Below are positions 33,253 through 43,733 of a DNA stretch of 64,000 bases, piece by piece (the first letter of the stretch is position 1; every line of letters begins with the position of its first letter). The stretch is from Narthecium ossifragum (taxonomy: Eukaryota > Streptophyta > Magnoliopsida > Dioscoreales > Nartheciaceae), in the NCBI GenBank assembly GCA_963920575.1, contig OY986969.1, forward strand, positions 22,607,434-22,671,433. The letters run 5' to 3'. A program made the position numbers and the translations under genes. Under the pieces are notes generated by a model, which saw nothing but the letters and a program-made list of their open reading frames with translations, was not told the origin of the DNA and did not search any database.

Positions 33253-36200
33253 TTATGGTTCTGCTGGGCATATACCCTCCAGGCTGCAATGAGATGACAG
33301 CAGCTTAGTAAAAGATGGTTGCACCAAGGCAGTTACCTTTATATGAGGAACAAGTACCTTATCCCCAAGAACTCGATGATATCTGTTGCAAGGGTTGCCC
33401 GCTTTTTGTTCCGGAAAGCAAGTGAAGCAGCTCTCCTTAACAGTGTAGAGCCAGCTATGCAACCCAGGACCATCGGATTTCTCAGGCTTGAAGATTGTCA
33501 CATCATCAACAGCAAAACAATCAACGGAATAATTCCATGAAGCAGACAAAAAGGGAACATATTTGAGGAAACAAAACATCACAAATAGCCCTCGAGAGAG
33601 TAGAAATGGAAATGAAGGGCATTAGACCCCTAAGCCATGGAAAAAAGGCTCAACTAATTAAAAAAGCAAAACAAAAAACAAAAACAACAACAACGCACAG
33701 CGAACCTGCTATCTTCTGCTGCTTGTGAATGGGAAACATGCTGGCGAGCCCATGATGAAAACAGCGCAACACTGTGACCATACAGAAAGAGCAAAAATGG
33801 AAATTGAAGTTGCCCTGAACAATATGGCGCACAACCAAAAAAACAGAAGCATGTGGCAAGTATCATGCATGAAACTGTGGGAAGTATTAGTCAAAATACT
33901 GGGCAAGCCAAGTCTATATCTATCTTATAAGGGAAGGTGATTTGCCCTTTGTCTCATTCTTATATCTATTTCACACGTGGTGGTGGATGAGTAGCAATTC
34001 AAATGAAGGTTATAATCGAAAGGGAAATAACCGAATGGGAGGAATGAGATGGTAGACGGTTATAGAATAGATGGTTGTGACTGAGAGAGAATTATTTAAA
34101 CCATGCAATTTGCACGGGATCCACTAGTACACTAATAAGGGAAAAGGGGGGGCTTAAAGGTTCATTCAGTTTGTTACTAAAAATGTGCACTCAAAATTTG
34201 GATGGTATCTACAAACATATGCCAGCATGACAGAATGTTTCAGTTCCATTTCTTCTCTGATTCTAATAACATGCAGATCGAAAACCCGAGTTTACAAAGA
34301 GCTGATCCTGCATGGTGTAATATAAGCCAGCAAAATATGATATGTCGTGGAACTATGTTAAAATCCCTAAATTGTGTAAACTCGCTTTCGGCGCCTAAGA
34401 AGATAGAATTAGAGTCATAACAAGCTGTGCCTTATGTGCAAATTATAAATAAGCATCTTTTTCGCCTTCACAAGACAAAGCATGATACCAGTTCGTGGTA
34501 TTCTCTTTTGCTATTTATGAGTCCTCTCTGACAAGACATGACAATCTCTCTAATGCGCCAGATATGCCTCGTGACAGCACCAAATAACTCTTGGCTACGA
34601 ATTCACACCTTGGACACCTTTAATGTCTCCTAATTCCAGTTAAGGGCCAATAAACAAATTGAATATGCACATTGTTGCGTATAGTTTCCACAATTTTGCA
34701 TCGTCTTCATAACCAAGCCCCCCACTCTCCTGTCATCTTTACAATACTGATAGCATTGGGCAAGAAAGAACAAGATGAAGGATTTTATGGTCTATAAGTT
34801 TTGGGCTTAAACACTGTGATAAAATTGAGATGCAAGTAAAACAGGCACAGAAGGGCTCACAAGCTAACAAACCTTCCAGAGAGCATATCGCCTTGGTTCC
34901 ACAACGGCGAGGAGATCCAAACGTGCTCACGCTTTTGACTATGCAAAACACCAACATACAAAAAAACTGCAGAACTATAAAGCCTACACATCGATGTTAA
35001 ATTTCACATCTAGATTTACCTTGTGACTCAAGTACATACCTGCCTGACCATCGCAAATAAGGTCTGACTTTCCTTTACACAGGATAGTCACGCCTCCAAT
35101 GCTAATCAAGAAAGAAGCTATATGCTTTCATCCACGTCAAGCGTCAAAATGAATTCAGATGGAAAATCCTTACCTTTTTGCCAGAGATAACAATTGACCG
35201 GAAGCATCATGGTCACTAACTTGAGCATCTAAAACCTTCTCCAAAAGACGTTTGTATTCATTTACATTAGGCATCAAGACAGCTAACGGATAGCCTCTAA
35301 CTAGATCAAGGTTGTTCGTGACAAGAAAGATACCATCCTGCAAAGTATGGAGCACATCATTCACACGTTAGTATTCCTTCAAATTCCTAATACTGAGCAT
35401 AGCGGGGAAATTACTGTATCTGTGAATTATCGCTCAATGCACATTTTGCATCAGTTGCAAAAGACATACCCCATCAATGACAGTCGGGATATTTGATTGG
35501 CGTGCAAGTCTCAAGATGTCACTGACACAGTCCTGGAAGTATGAATTACAACGTCATTTTCAGATTTCAAATCTCATTTTACAGGTCATGAGAATATGCC
35601 GAATTTCTGAAAATTTGGAGCTCTGTTTTTTCCTCAGTTTACGAATCAGTGAAATTCACATACAAGAGGATAAATAAAGAAAACAAATTTTGACTAGTCT
35701 AAAGAACAAAGAACTTGGGAGGATTAGTGCAACAATTCTCCACATTCAATGGACTATAAGCTGCATCTTGCTCATTCATCAACAATTTTAATTCACAAAT
35801 AAGGTAATTGTATTAGAACATTACAGGACAGGAAAGATAGTTGAAAGTTGCACTACATCTAGATTGTGCGATAGGTATAAGGGCCGCGACAATTAGGATG
35901 GAAATACTACTCAAACGAGATTCAAGAAACTAGAGAACTTCAACATGTGATAATGGTCTATAACTAATGTGTGCTTAAAAAACTCATAGATGGGGTAGCA
36001 TGCAGACAAAAACTCAGGACGTAGCACCTTACAGAAGAATAAAGCAGCACCTTGGGTTAGAAATGAAAACCGTTAAACTGCACAATGCATTTACCAGATT
36101 CGGCCTTCAACTTAATGGATAACATTATTCTTCTCCAATCATTGTAGTTCATATACTAAGGGTAAAGCACCAAAAGAAATTGGAATTGAGATAGAAACAC

Positions 36201-37877
36201 ACCAGAAGAAAAGGATCTCTTCCGAGACCTGGACCAACAACAAGGCAATCAAATCTTTCCATCCACTTAGAAACTTCTACAAGAACCTTGGTAGCAACTG
36301 ATGCTTTCTCAACATCCCTGAGACAAGTAACATAGCAAGCCTAAAACCCAAGTCACTGATGAATAAAGTCTCATTCTAAATTTTACCTTATACTGCAGGA
36401 TTCTTCAAGAACAGGATGTACAATGAGTTCAGGGCTGTAGCTTTTTATAACTGGCGCAGCATCTTTCGTACAAAAAACATGTGACAAATCTGCACCCTAC
36501 AAGACACACAGAGCCGATAAACATTGGCAGACATTTACACCATAGAAAGAAACATTTGATGGGCAGTTGGGATGTGCAGAATTGCATTAACAATAAGAGA
36601 AAAGTCAAACAAGTAACAAGAGGGATGGCACTTACAATTTTTAGTGCTGATATAGCAGCGAAGTATGGAGCGCCAGTGTACTCACGGCATCCACCAATAA
36701 CGGCTATCTTCCCTGTGCACAAAGGTTGCTACTAAAGAGACAGGCCTTATTGCCATATATGTATACTGCTCAAATGATGCAAGGATAGTAGTAACTACAA
36801 ATCTTAGTACTCACAACATTTCAATTGCAATCTTTAGTGAAGCTTGTCTAAAAGTTTTTGTGATCAAAGATAAATGCAGTTATTGGTGAGCATTTGACAA
36901 AGGAGTATGGATCTGAGAGTGACGGCAGGGAGCAGCTACATACAGACTAAAAGTATTTTCCAATTGCATAGTCAACTATTACATGTTGCTTGGGTCTTTC
37001 CAATGATGCGCCTACATATCAAAGCAATTAATCACCTGTGCAGAACCCTGAGGACAAGGTTGCCCTGGCTCCCTGATGCACATAACTCGGTTGATTTAAA
37101 TGTCTAGTGGACATGATTAGACAAGAGGAAAGTATTCTAAGATATCACCATATCCTTCGATGATGACAACATCTGCTGCTTGCACACACAGCACGGCCAA
37201 TTCCAGATGCCTATCTTTCTTTCAAATTAAAATTACATCCTCATTGAAACTTTCAAGGCACACAAATCTCAAACATCTAGTCATCACAGCTGGAAAGTAC
37301 AAAATATTCCTCAAAATGTTTCTTTCATCAAAAAGTCGTCAAGTCACCTCACAGTGAACCCATCTTTAAAGGTTATGAATTGTGTTCAAATTGCATCCTC
37401 TTGTGAATTTCTAATTAACTGCTAAGCTGCATCGATGCATCAAACAGGGGGCGACTGACGGGACATCGTAATAACTACTCCATTAGAAGTTTAAACATCC
37501 CGTCCTACTTCATAGTTTAAATTCAGTAGTGGTTTCAAATTTTAACGGCCAACCTAAACATAAAATGCAAAAAAATGGAAAGAATTAAACACTCAGCATC
37601 CATAACCATAAAACTTATAATAACCGATAATTTATGAATCAGAACCCTCAAAATCAAAGTTTCGAATCAAATCATCTTCAAACTTCATACCAGCTTTACC
37701 CTTATGCCGACTTAGACTCAACGGCGGAGTGATGCTTCGTATGACACTGTCACCATCGGCTTCTTCTAATGATACGTGGATTCTTGAATCCATATGGTTC
37801 TTGCTGCAGTTGACACCCAGAGACCGTACCTAGAAGAGCTGCCTTCTTAGCAAAGGCGACGACAGCGATGCCAGCAT
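33253..37877 (-). pseudogene. NAXD: NAD(P)HX dehydratase gene copy 1, inactivated
   Basis: Same 11-exon layout as the intact copy at 43734-48473. Exon 1 starts at ATG 37877 but codon 16 is TAG (37832-37830) where the other copy has TTG. In exon 8 one base is missing near 34896: the frame reads SPRRCGTKAICSL instead of [14 protein letters not shown], destroying the GGQGD catalytic/ATP-site motif and shifting the rest. Intron 8 also lacks about 35 bases near the donor (around 34868). Exons 2-7 and 9-11 remain readable ([46 protein letters not shown]). A downstream ATG (MDSRIHVSLEE) could bypass the exon 1 stop, but not the frameshift. Confidence 0.88.
33913..34127 (+). mobile_element. Short non-autonomous Helitron-like element in NAXD copy 1
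   Basis: It starts TCTATATCTATCTTATAA (33913). The end has a hairpin CCATGCAATTTGCACGG (34101-34117; 8-bp stem with one mismatch), six bases, then CTAG (34124-34127) followed by T. These are the Helitron 5' TC and 3' hairpin-CTRR hallmarks. The base before the element is G, not the usual A. The identical arrangement in the other gene copy (44394-44608) shows insertion before the duplication. Confidence 0.6.
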
Positions 37878-38152
37878 GCGATTATTCACCAAACGGATGA
37901 AGATTGCGATCCTATACGAGAGATGATGCAGAGCCCTGGGCTCAATTCAAAGGCACGAGAATTATCTAATTTGGATCGATAACAAACCCTAATCAAGCAA
38001 AGTTCGAAGATTAGAATGGGGAATTCGGGAACAGCTGACCTCGTGATGGAAACTTTAAAAGATTCAGCCAGAGATCTTGAGATCTTGGTCGTCAATTCCA
38101 CGTACACTTTCCAATATATTTTTTAGTACATATATATCAAGTGACTTGTGAG

Positions 38153-38266
38153 AACCCGTTTCTCTAATCTGACTCGACCGCGTGGGTCGAGGGCCGTGTC
38201 TTGTTGGTTTGGTTCCGCATCGTGTGCGATCGGGCGAATTGTGTTCATTTGAGCAAATTGTGTTGA
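38153..38266. other. Spacer
   Basis: No feature seen. Confidence 0.3.
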
Positions 38267-38735
38267 TAGTATGGATCTAGCACATTTACTGCATACATAT
38301 GATATTACTCTTTAGTACGGGAGGTCCAAACTACCTTTTATTGTAACTAGCTAGATTCTTCTAGCATGTGGGGATGAAGTAGTTGACATGTAGCGATCTC
38401 CTCCAACCAACCAAGGGCTTGTGATGCCGAAAATGGAATCCGCTCCTATGCGGATTCCATTTTCATAGTATGGATCTAGCTCATTTGAGCAAATTGTGTT
38501 CATTTGAGCAAATTTTGTTCATAGTATAGATCTAGCTCATTTATTGCACATATATGATATTACTCTTTACTTCTTTAGTATGGGAGGTCCAAACTACCTT
38601 TTATTGTAACTAGCTAGATTCTTCTAGCATGTGGGGATGAAGTAGTTGACATGTAGCGATCTCCTCCAACCAACCAAGGGCTTGTGATGCCGAAAATCAA
38701 ATTCGCTCCTATGCAGATTCCCTTCTTTTAGATCC
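38267..38735 (+). repeat. Two-copy direct repeat, about 262-bp period
   Basis: GGGAGGTCCAAACTACCTTT at 38319 recurs at 38581, with the flanking GTATGGATCTAGC and GTAGTTGACATGTAGCGATC blocks. The first copy ends in a hairpin absent from the second. Confidence 0.75.
38429..38464. repeat. Perfect 15-bp inverted repeat with 6-nt loop
   Basis: GAAAATGGAATCCGC (38429-38443), loop TCCTAT, then GCGGATTCCATTTTC (38450-38464). Confidence 0.85.
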
Positions 38736-38779
38736 GTCCTCCCTACCACATAACGGATCCGTTGAATCCGGAATCCACA

Positions 38780-40900
38780 TATTCTCCCATTCAGTGGATT
38801 CACCTAATACACGTACATTACATCCAAACACACCATTAGCTAGCTTGGAGGTAATCCACCATCCATCACCATCTCAATTAAATATTAATCATCACAAGCC
38901 CCTAGATCATCATCTTTTATTCACACAAGTCAACAACGATCGAGGGCACGTATTATCTTTTATTCCATTGGAATTCACACATTCTCCCACTCAGTAGATT
39001 CACCTAATACATGTACATCCAAACACACTAGCTTGGAGATAATCCACCATCGATCACCATCTCAATTAAATATTAATCATCACAAGCCCCTAAATCATCA
39101 GCTTTTGTTCACACAAGTCAACAACGATTCAGGGCGCGCATCATCTTTTATTCCATTGGAATCCGCACATTCTTTCCATTCAGCGGATTCACCTAATACA
39201 TGTACGTCCAAACACGCCATTAGCTAGCTTGGAGGTAATCCACCATCCATCACCATTTCAATTAAATATTAATCATCACGAGCCCCTAAATCAACATCTT
39301 TTATTCACACAAGTCAACAACGATCGAGGGCACGCATCATCTTTTATTCCATTGGAATCCGCACATTCTTTTCATTCAGCGGATTCACCTAATACATGTG
39401 CATCCAAACACGCCATTAGCTAGCTTGGAGGTAATCCACCATCCATCACCATCTCAATTAAATATTAATCATCACGAGCCCCTAAATCATCATCTTTTAT
39501 TCACACAAGTCAACAACGATCGAGAGCGCGTATCATCTTTTATTCCATTGGAATCCGCGCATTCTTTCTATTCAGCGGATTCACCTAATACATGTGCATC
39601 CAAACACGCCATTTGCTAGCTTGGAGGTAATCCACCATCCATCACCATCTCAATTAAATATTAATCATCACAAGCCCCTAAATCATCATCTTTTATTCAC
39701 ACAAGTCAACAACGATCCAGGGCGCGCATCATCTTTTATTCCATTGGAATCCGCGCATTCTTTCTATTCAGCGGATTCACCTAATACATGTACATCCAAA
39801 CACGCCATTAGCTAGCTTGGAGGTAATCCACCATCCATCACCATCTCAATTAAATATTAATCATCACAAGCCCCTAAATCATCATCTTTTATTCACACAA
39901 GTCAACAACGATCGAGGGTGTGTATCATCTTTTATTCCATTGGAATCCACACATTCTCCCATTCATCGGATTCACCTAATACATGTACATCCAAACACAC
40001 CAGCTTGGAGCTAATCAACCATCCATCATCATCTCAATTAAATATTAATCATCACAAGTCAACAACGATCGAGGGAACGTATCATCTTTTATTCCATTGG
40101 AATCCGCACATTCTCCCATTCAGCGGATTCACCTAATACATGTACATCCAAACACGCTAGCTTGGAGGTAATCAACCATCCATCACCATCTCAATTAAAT
40201 ATTAATCATCACAAGACCCTAAATCATCATCTTTTATTCACACAAGTCAACAATGATCCAGGGCGCGCGTCATCTTTTATTCCATTGGAATCCGCACATT
40301 CTATCCATTCAGCGGATTCACCTAATACATGTACATCCAAACACACCATTAGCTAGCTTGAAGGTAATCCACCATCCATCACCATCTCAATTAAATATTA
40401 ATCATCACAAGCCCCTAAATCATCATCTTTTATTCACACAAGTCAACAACGATCGAGGGAGCGTATCATCTTTTATTCCATTGGAATCCGCACATTCTCC
40501 CATTCAGCAAATTCACCTAATACATGTACATCCAAACACGCTAGCTTGGAGATAATCCACCATCCATCACCATCTCAATTAAATATTAATCATCACAAAC
40601 CCCTAAATCATCATCTTTTATTCACAAGTCAACAACGATCGAAGGCGCATATCATCTTTTATTCCATTGAAATCCGCACATTCTCCCATTCAACGGATTC
40701 ACCTAATACATGTACATCCAAACACGCCATTAGCTAGCTTGGAGGTAATCCACCATCCATCACCATCTCAATTAAATATTAATCATCACAAGGCCCTAAA
40801 TCATCATCTTTTATTCACACAAGTCAACAACGATCGAGAGTGCGTATCATCTTTTATTCCATTGGAATTCACACATTCTCCCATTCAGCAGATTCACCTA
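38780..40900 (+). repeat. Satellite-like array, unit about 196 bp, 11-12 copies
   Basis: The landmark CACCTAATAC starts near 38801, 39001, 39190, 39386, 39582, 39778, 39973, 40130, 40319, 40514 and 40700, and a cut copy near 40896. Most spacings are 186-200; one is 157 because an internal block (CCCCTAAATCATCATCTTT and following) is missing. Units also differ by presence of CATTAG before CTAGCTTGG. The recurrent short open frames (HHPSPSQLNINHH) restart in each unit and 196 is not a multiple of three, so it is not a repeat protein. Confidence 0.9.
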
Positions 40901-41765
40901 GGGTGCGTTTGGCAAACCTGAATCTGATGAATTAGCTGAATGAGGAATCTGTGGAATTAGCTGAATGGGGAATGAGCTGAATCTGGTGATTCTGTGGATT
41001 TTGGTTCTGTTGTTTGGTTGGTCTATATGGGATGAGCTGAATCTGGTGATTCTGGCGTTTGGCTTGTCTATTATGGATGAGCTGAATCTGCTAATTTTGT
41101 GGATTCTGGTGTTTGATTTATAAATCTCTGAATTGGAACCAAGTGAATTTTGACAGCATGTTAATAATAAAACTTTAAGTTTTCTTCAAATTAAGACATG
41201 TTTTTCATTATAATAATAACAATACCCACGAGATATGATTGATCGAAATTATTAAAAAATTAGGTCAAATTAATTCTTTGAATGCATCTAATCATGTAAA
41301 ATAATTGATCGAAATTATTAAAAATTCAGGTATAATTTAAGTTATAATATATTAAATGATTTTATAATTTAAATTACATCAAATATTTGCTTTCAAAAAT
41401 ACTCAATATTGGTCTCATAACGAAGATATCGATGATATCTTTCCAATGAGACTAATTTCATAAAGTTTCAACATGCATATTTAAAGTTATGATAAATATA
41501 ACTATTTTAAATATCAAGGGGATAAAATGGTCATTAAAGCAAATCTCAAATTCGGATCCGCGGATGCACAGCGGCGGCTTCCGTCGAATGGCGTCCGCTC
41601 GAATGGAGCGGACGCGCGATTCTGAATTTTTGGAATCCGATCGCGTCGAATTCCGCTGATTCCGAAAGACAAAAGTGAGCCAAACACGAGGATGAGCTGA
41701 ATGGGGAATCCGCTCATTTCTCATTCCATCTAATCCACCCCATACCCTGCTATCCAAACACACCC
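40901..41765. mobile_element. MITE inserted into the 196-bp array, 865 bp
   Basis: Ends are GGGTGCGTTTGG (40901) and CCAAACACACCC (41765). CTA flanks both sides (40898-40900, 41766-41768), and intact array units supply the empty site CACCTAATACATG. GAGCTGAAT/ATTCAGC-type subterminal words repeat near the left end. The 3-bp duplication and GTTTGG ends fit PIF/Harbinger, though CTA is not the usual TWA. No coding sequence. Confidence 0.85.
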
Positions 41766-41935
41766 CTAATACATGTACATCCAAACACACTAGTTTGGAG
41801 GTAATCCACCATCGATCACCATCTCAATTAAATATTAATCATCACAAGCCCCTAAATCATCATCTTTTATTCACACAAGTCAACAGCGATCGAGGGCGCG
41901 CATCATCTTTTATTCCATTGGAATCTCAAACGCTG
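41766..41935 (+). repeat. Final partial unit of the 196-bp array
   Basis: Resumes at CTAATACATGTACATCC after the MITE and runs to ATTCCATTGGAATC, where unique sequence begins. Confidence 0.85.
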
Positions 41936-42799
41936 ACTTCTTCTAGCATGTGGAGAGTGGTTGGCATGTAAGTGTCACATGTATAGAGTATATGCACTTG
42001 TACCTCCCATCCAAGCAAACAGTGACCGTCTAGAGACGCACTTGAATCTGTGTAGAGACACAGATTTCGTAGGCAATCTACGAAGTATTTCCAATATCAA
42101 ATCATCACTGAAACAAGGGACCTCACTGACACACTGATCATTCTGCAGCAGACCAAAGAAAACAAGTTTAAAAATTCGAGGACCGAAAACTCCCCCTCTA
42201 GAAAAACCCTAGAAAAATTTTTGTTGCAGAATCCCCACCCATTTTAATTAATCTAAATATAACAAGTAGGAAGGAGATGGAATAGAGAGGTTTGAGAATA
42301 AGTTGGAGCACCAGACGAGGTCTCTTCTGAAGATTTTTCCTCCTCATCGGAACACACGCGAGAATTAGCAGCACCGCCACCACAACAGCCGTCTGGAGGA
42401 AAAGAGAGGGATGAGTCACCGACCTGCGCTTCGGATGGCTTTAAGTTTATAAATACTCGACACAGCGAGTGCTTGCAGCAATCATCAACGGCTCTGCAAT
42501 AGCAGCAGATCTTGACCGTCGGCTCTCGTATCGAAGGCTAAGGCCAAATGGGATTTGATTTGATGAAAAAGAAGGAAAGAAAATAGGAGAGAGAGTGTGT
42601 GTAAGCTGATCTTTGACCTTCCATTGCAAGATTCAACGGTTGAAATTTACGAATGTCCCCAACCTGGAAGGTTTTCTGTGTATTGTGTATAGATCTCTTT
42701 TCGTCGTCTTTGCTCAACCACTGGTGCTCGCAATGTACCCGCTTCATCTTTGGAATTTAGAAATCAGATTAGACTCTAGCCATGCAAATGACACTAGCG
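41936..42799. other. Intergenic, no gene recognised
   Basis: Short open frames only, including a minus-strand one at 42198-42419 with a hydrophobic stretch and no recognised homology. Confidence 0.3.
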
Positions 42800-42807
42800 C
42801 TCCTGGG

Positions 42808-43352
42808 TAGGGATGGCAACGGGGCAGGATGGGGCGGGGTCCCCCTTCCCCCTTCCCCCGCAACCCAACCCCAAACCCCATCCCACCCCGATAGTGACTA
42901 CACCCCGACCCCGACCCCGTCCCGCACAACCCCACCCCGCCCCCGTTCAAATTTTTTTTGACACATTGAATATATTATATTTAATAATACATTAAAGATT
43001 TATCATTTTAAAAAACAATCCAAACAAAAATTTTCTCTATAAAATGATACGAACGTAAATTGTATCAATAATAACTCAAAAATATTATCCATACATGATT
43101 AAGTTAATATTTTTTAGGAAAATGAATTATTGCGAGGTAATATATCACTATATTAATTATTATAAATATCTAATCGGGACGGGACGGGGGTGTCCTACCC
43201 CGACCCCGCCCCGACCCCGCCCCGACCCCGATCAGGGTTTTACACATTTCCCCCAACCCCGATTCCGACCCCGTTTAGGGCCCCCCGACCCCGCCCCATT
43301 AGGGACGGGGCGGGGCGGGACCTCGTCGGGGCGGGGCAAATTGCCATCCCTA
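42808..43352. mobile_element. hAT MITE, 545 bp
   Basis: Terminal inverted repeat TAGGGATGGCAA / TTGCCATCCCTA, with a perfect 8-bp target duplication CTCCTGGG at 42800-42807 and 43353-43360. Subterminal regions are CCCCGACCCCG-rich tandem words in inverted arrangement around an A/T-rich centre. Both TIR and 8-bp duplication are typical of hAT elements. Confidence 0.93.
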
Positions 43353-43733
43353 CTCCTGGGGTACCAGTAATAATCAAGAAAGAAACACATCAATCACATA
43401 AGACCACATTCCTGTCCACAAATTCTTCGCAATTTGGTTATCACGTCATCAACACCTCAACTGATGAATCCCCAAAATGCAGATGGGGCGATCTCTTGAG
43501 AAAACACACAGATTTACAGTATTGAACTTAATTACTGCTTTCAGAGGCAAAAAAACACACATATGACATTATTTTACAACATATTGAGTTGTATCACTAT
43601 CACAATAAAAGCTTGACCATTTATTGATTGGAAGCAAACTTGTTCTCAAACGTACTCATAGCCAAGACTCGTCCTATACCTACCTGCAGGGGTAACAAGA
43701 ACATCTCTCCCTGGATTTTTGAAAGAAAGTCAA

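Larger units (their letters stand above)
32917..38152 (-). repeat. Segmental duplication, left copy
   Basis: Ordered similarity with about 43383-48742 over the whole length, including introns and noncoding ends (ATCACATAAGACCACATTCC at the left, TACATATAT and AAGTGACT at the right). Differences are scattered substitutions plus small indels. Confidence 0.9.

Noticed and set aside
33253..33582. Independent minus-strand gene of 109 codons (duplicated at 43734)
   Set aside because: It covers NAXD exons 10 and 11 in the wrong frame, reading through introns; correct splicing gives the NAXD C-terminus.
36429..36735. Duplicated 97- and 84-codon frames
   Set aside because: They read across NAXD exons 2-3 and the intron between; only the short GKIAVIGG and GADLSHVF exons are real.
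38794..40921. Series of 63-100-codon frames with the shared motif HHPSPSQLNINHH
   Set aside because: Products of the 196-bp satellite; the unit is not a multiple of three, so frames restart in each copy and cannot form one protein.
38780..41935. CRISPR array
   Set aside because: Eukaryotic DNA; unit ~196 bp repeats throughout with no unique spacers.
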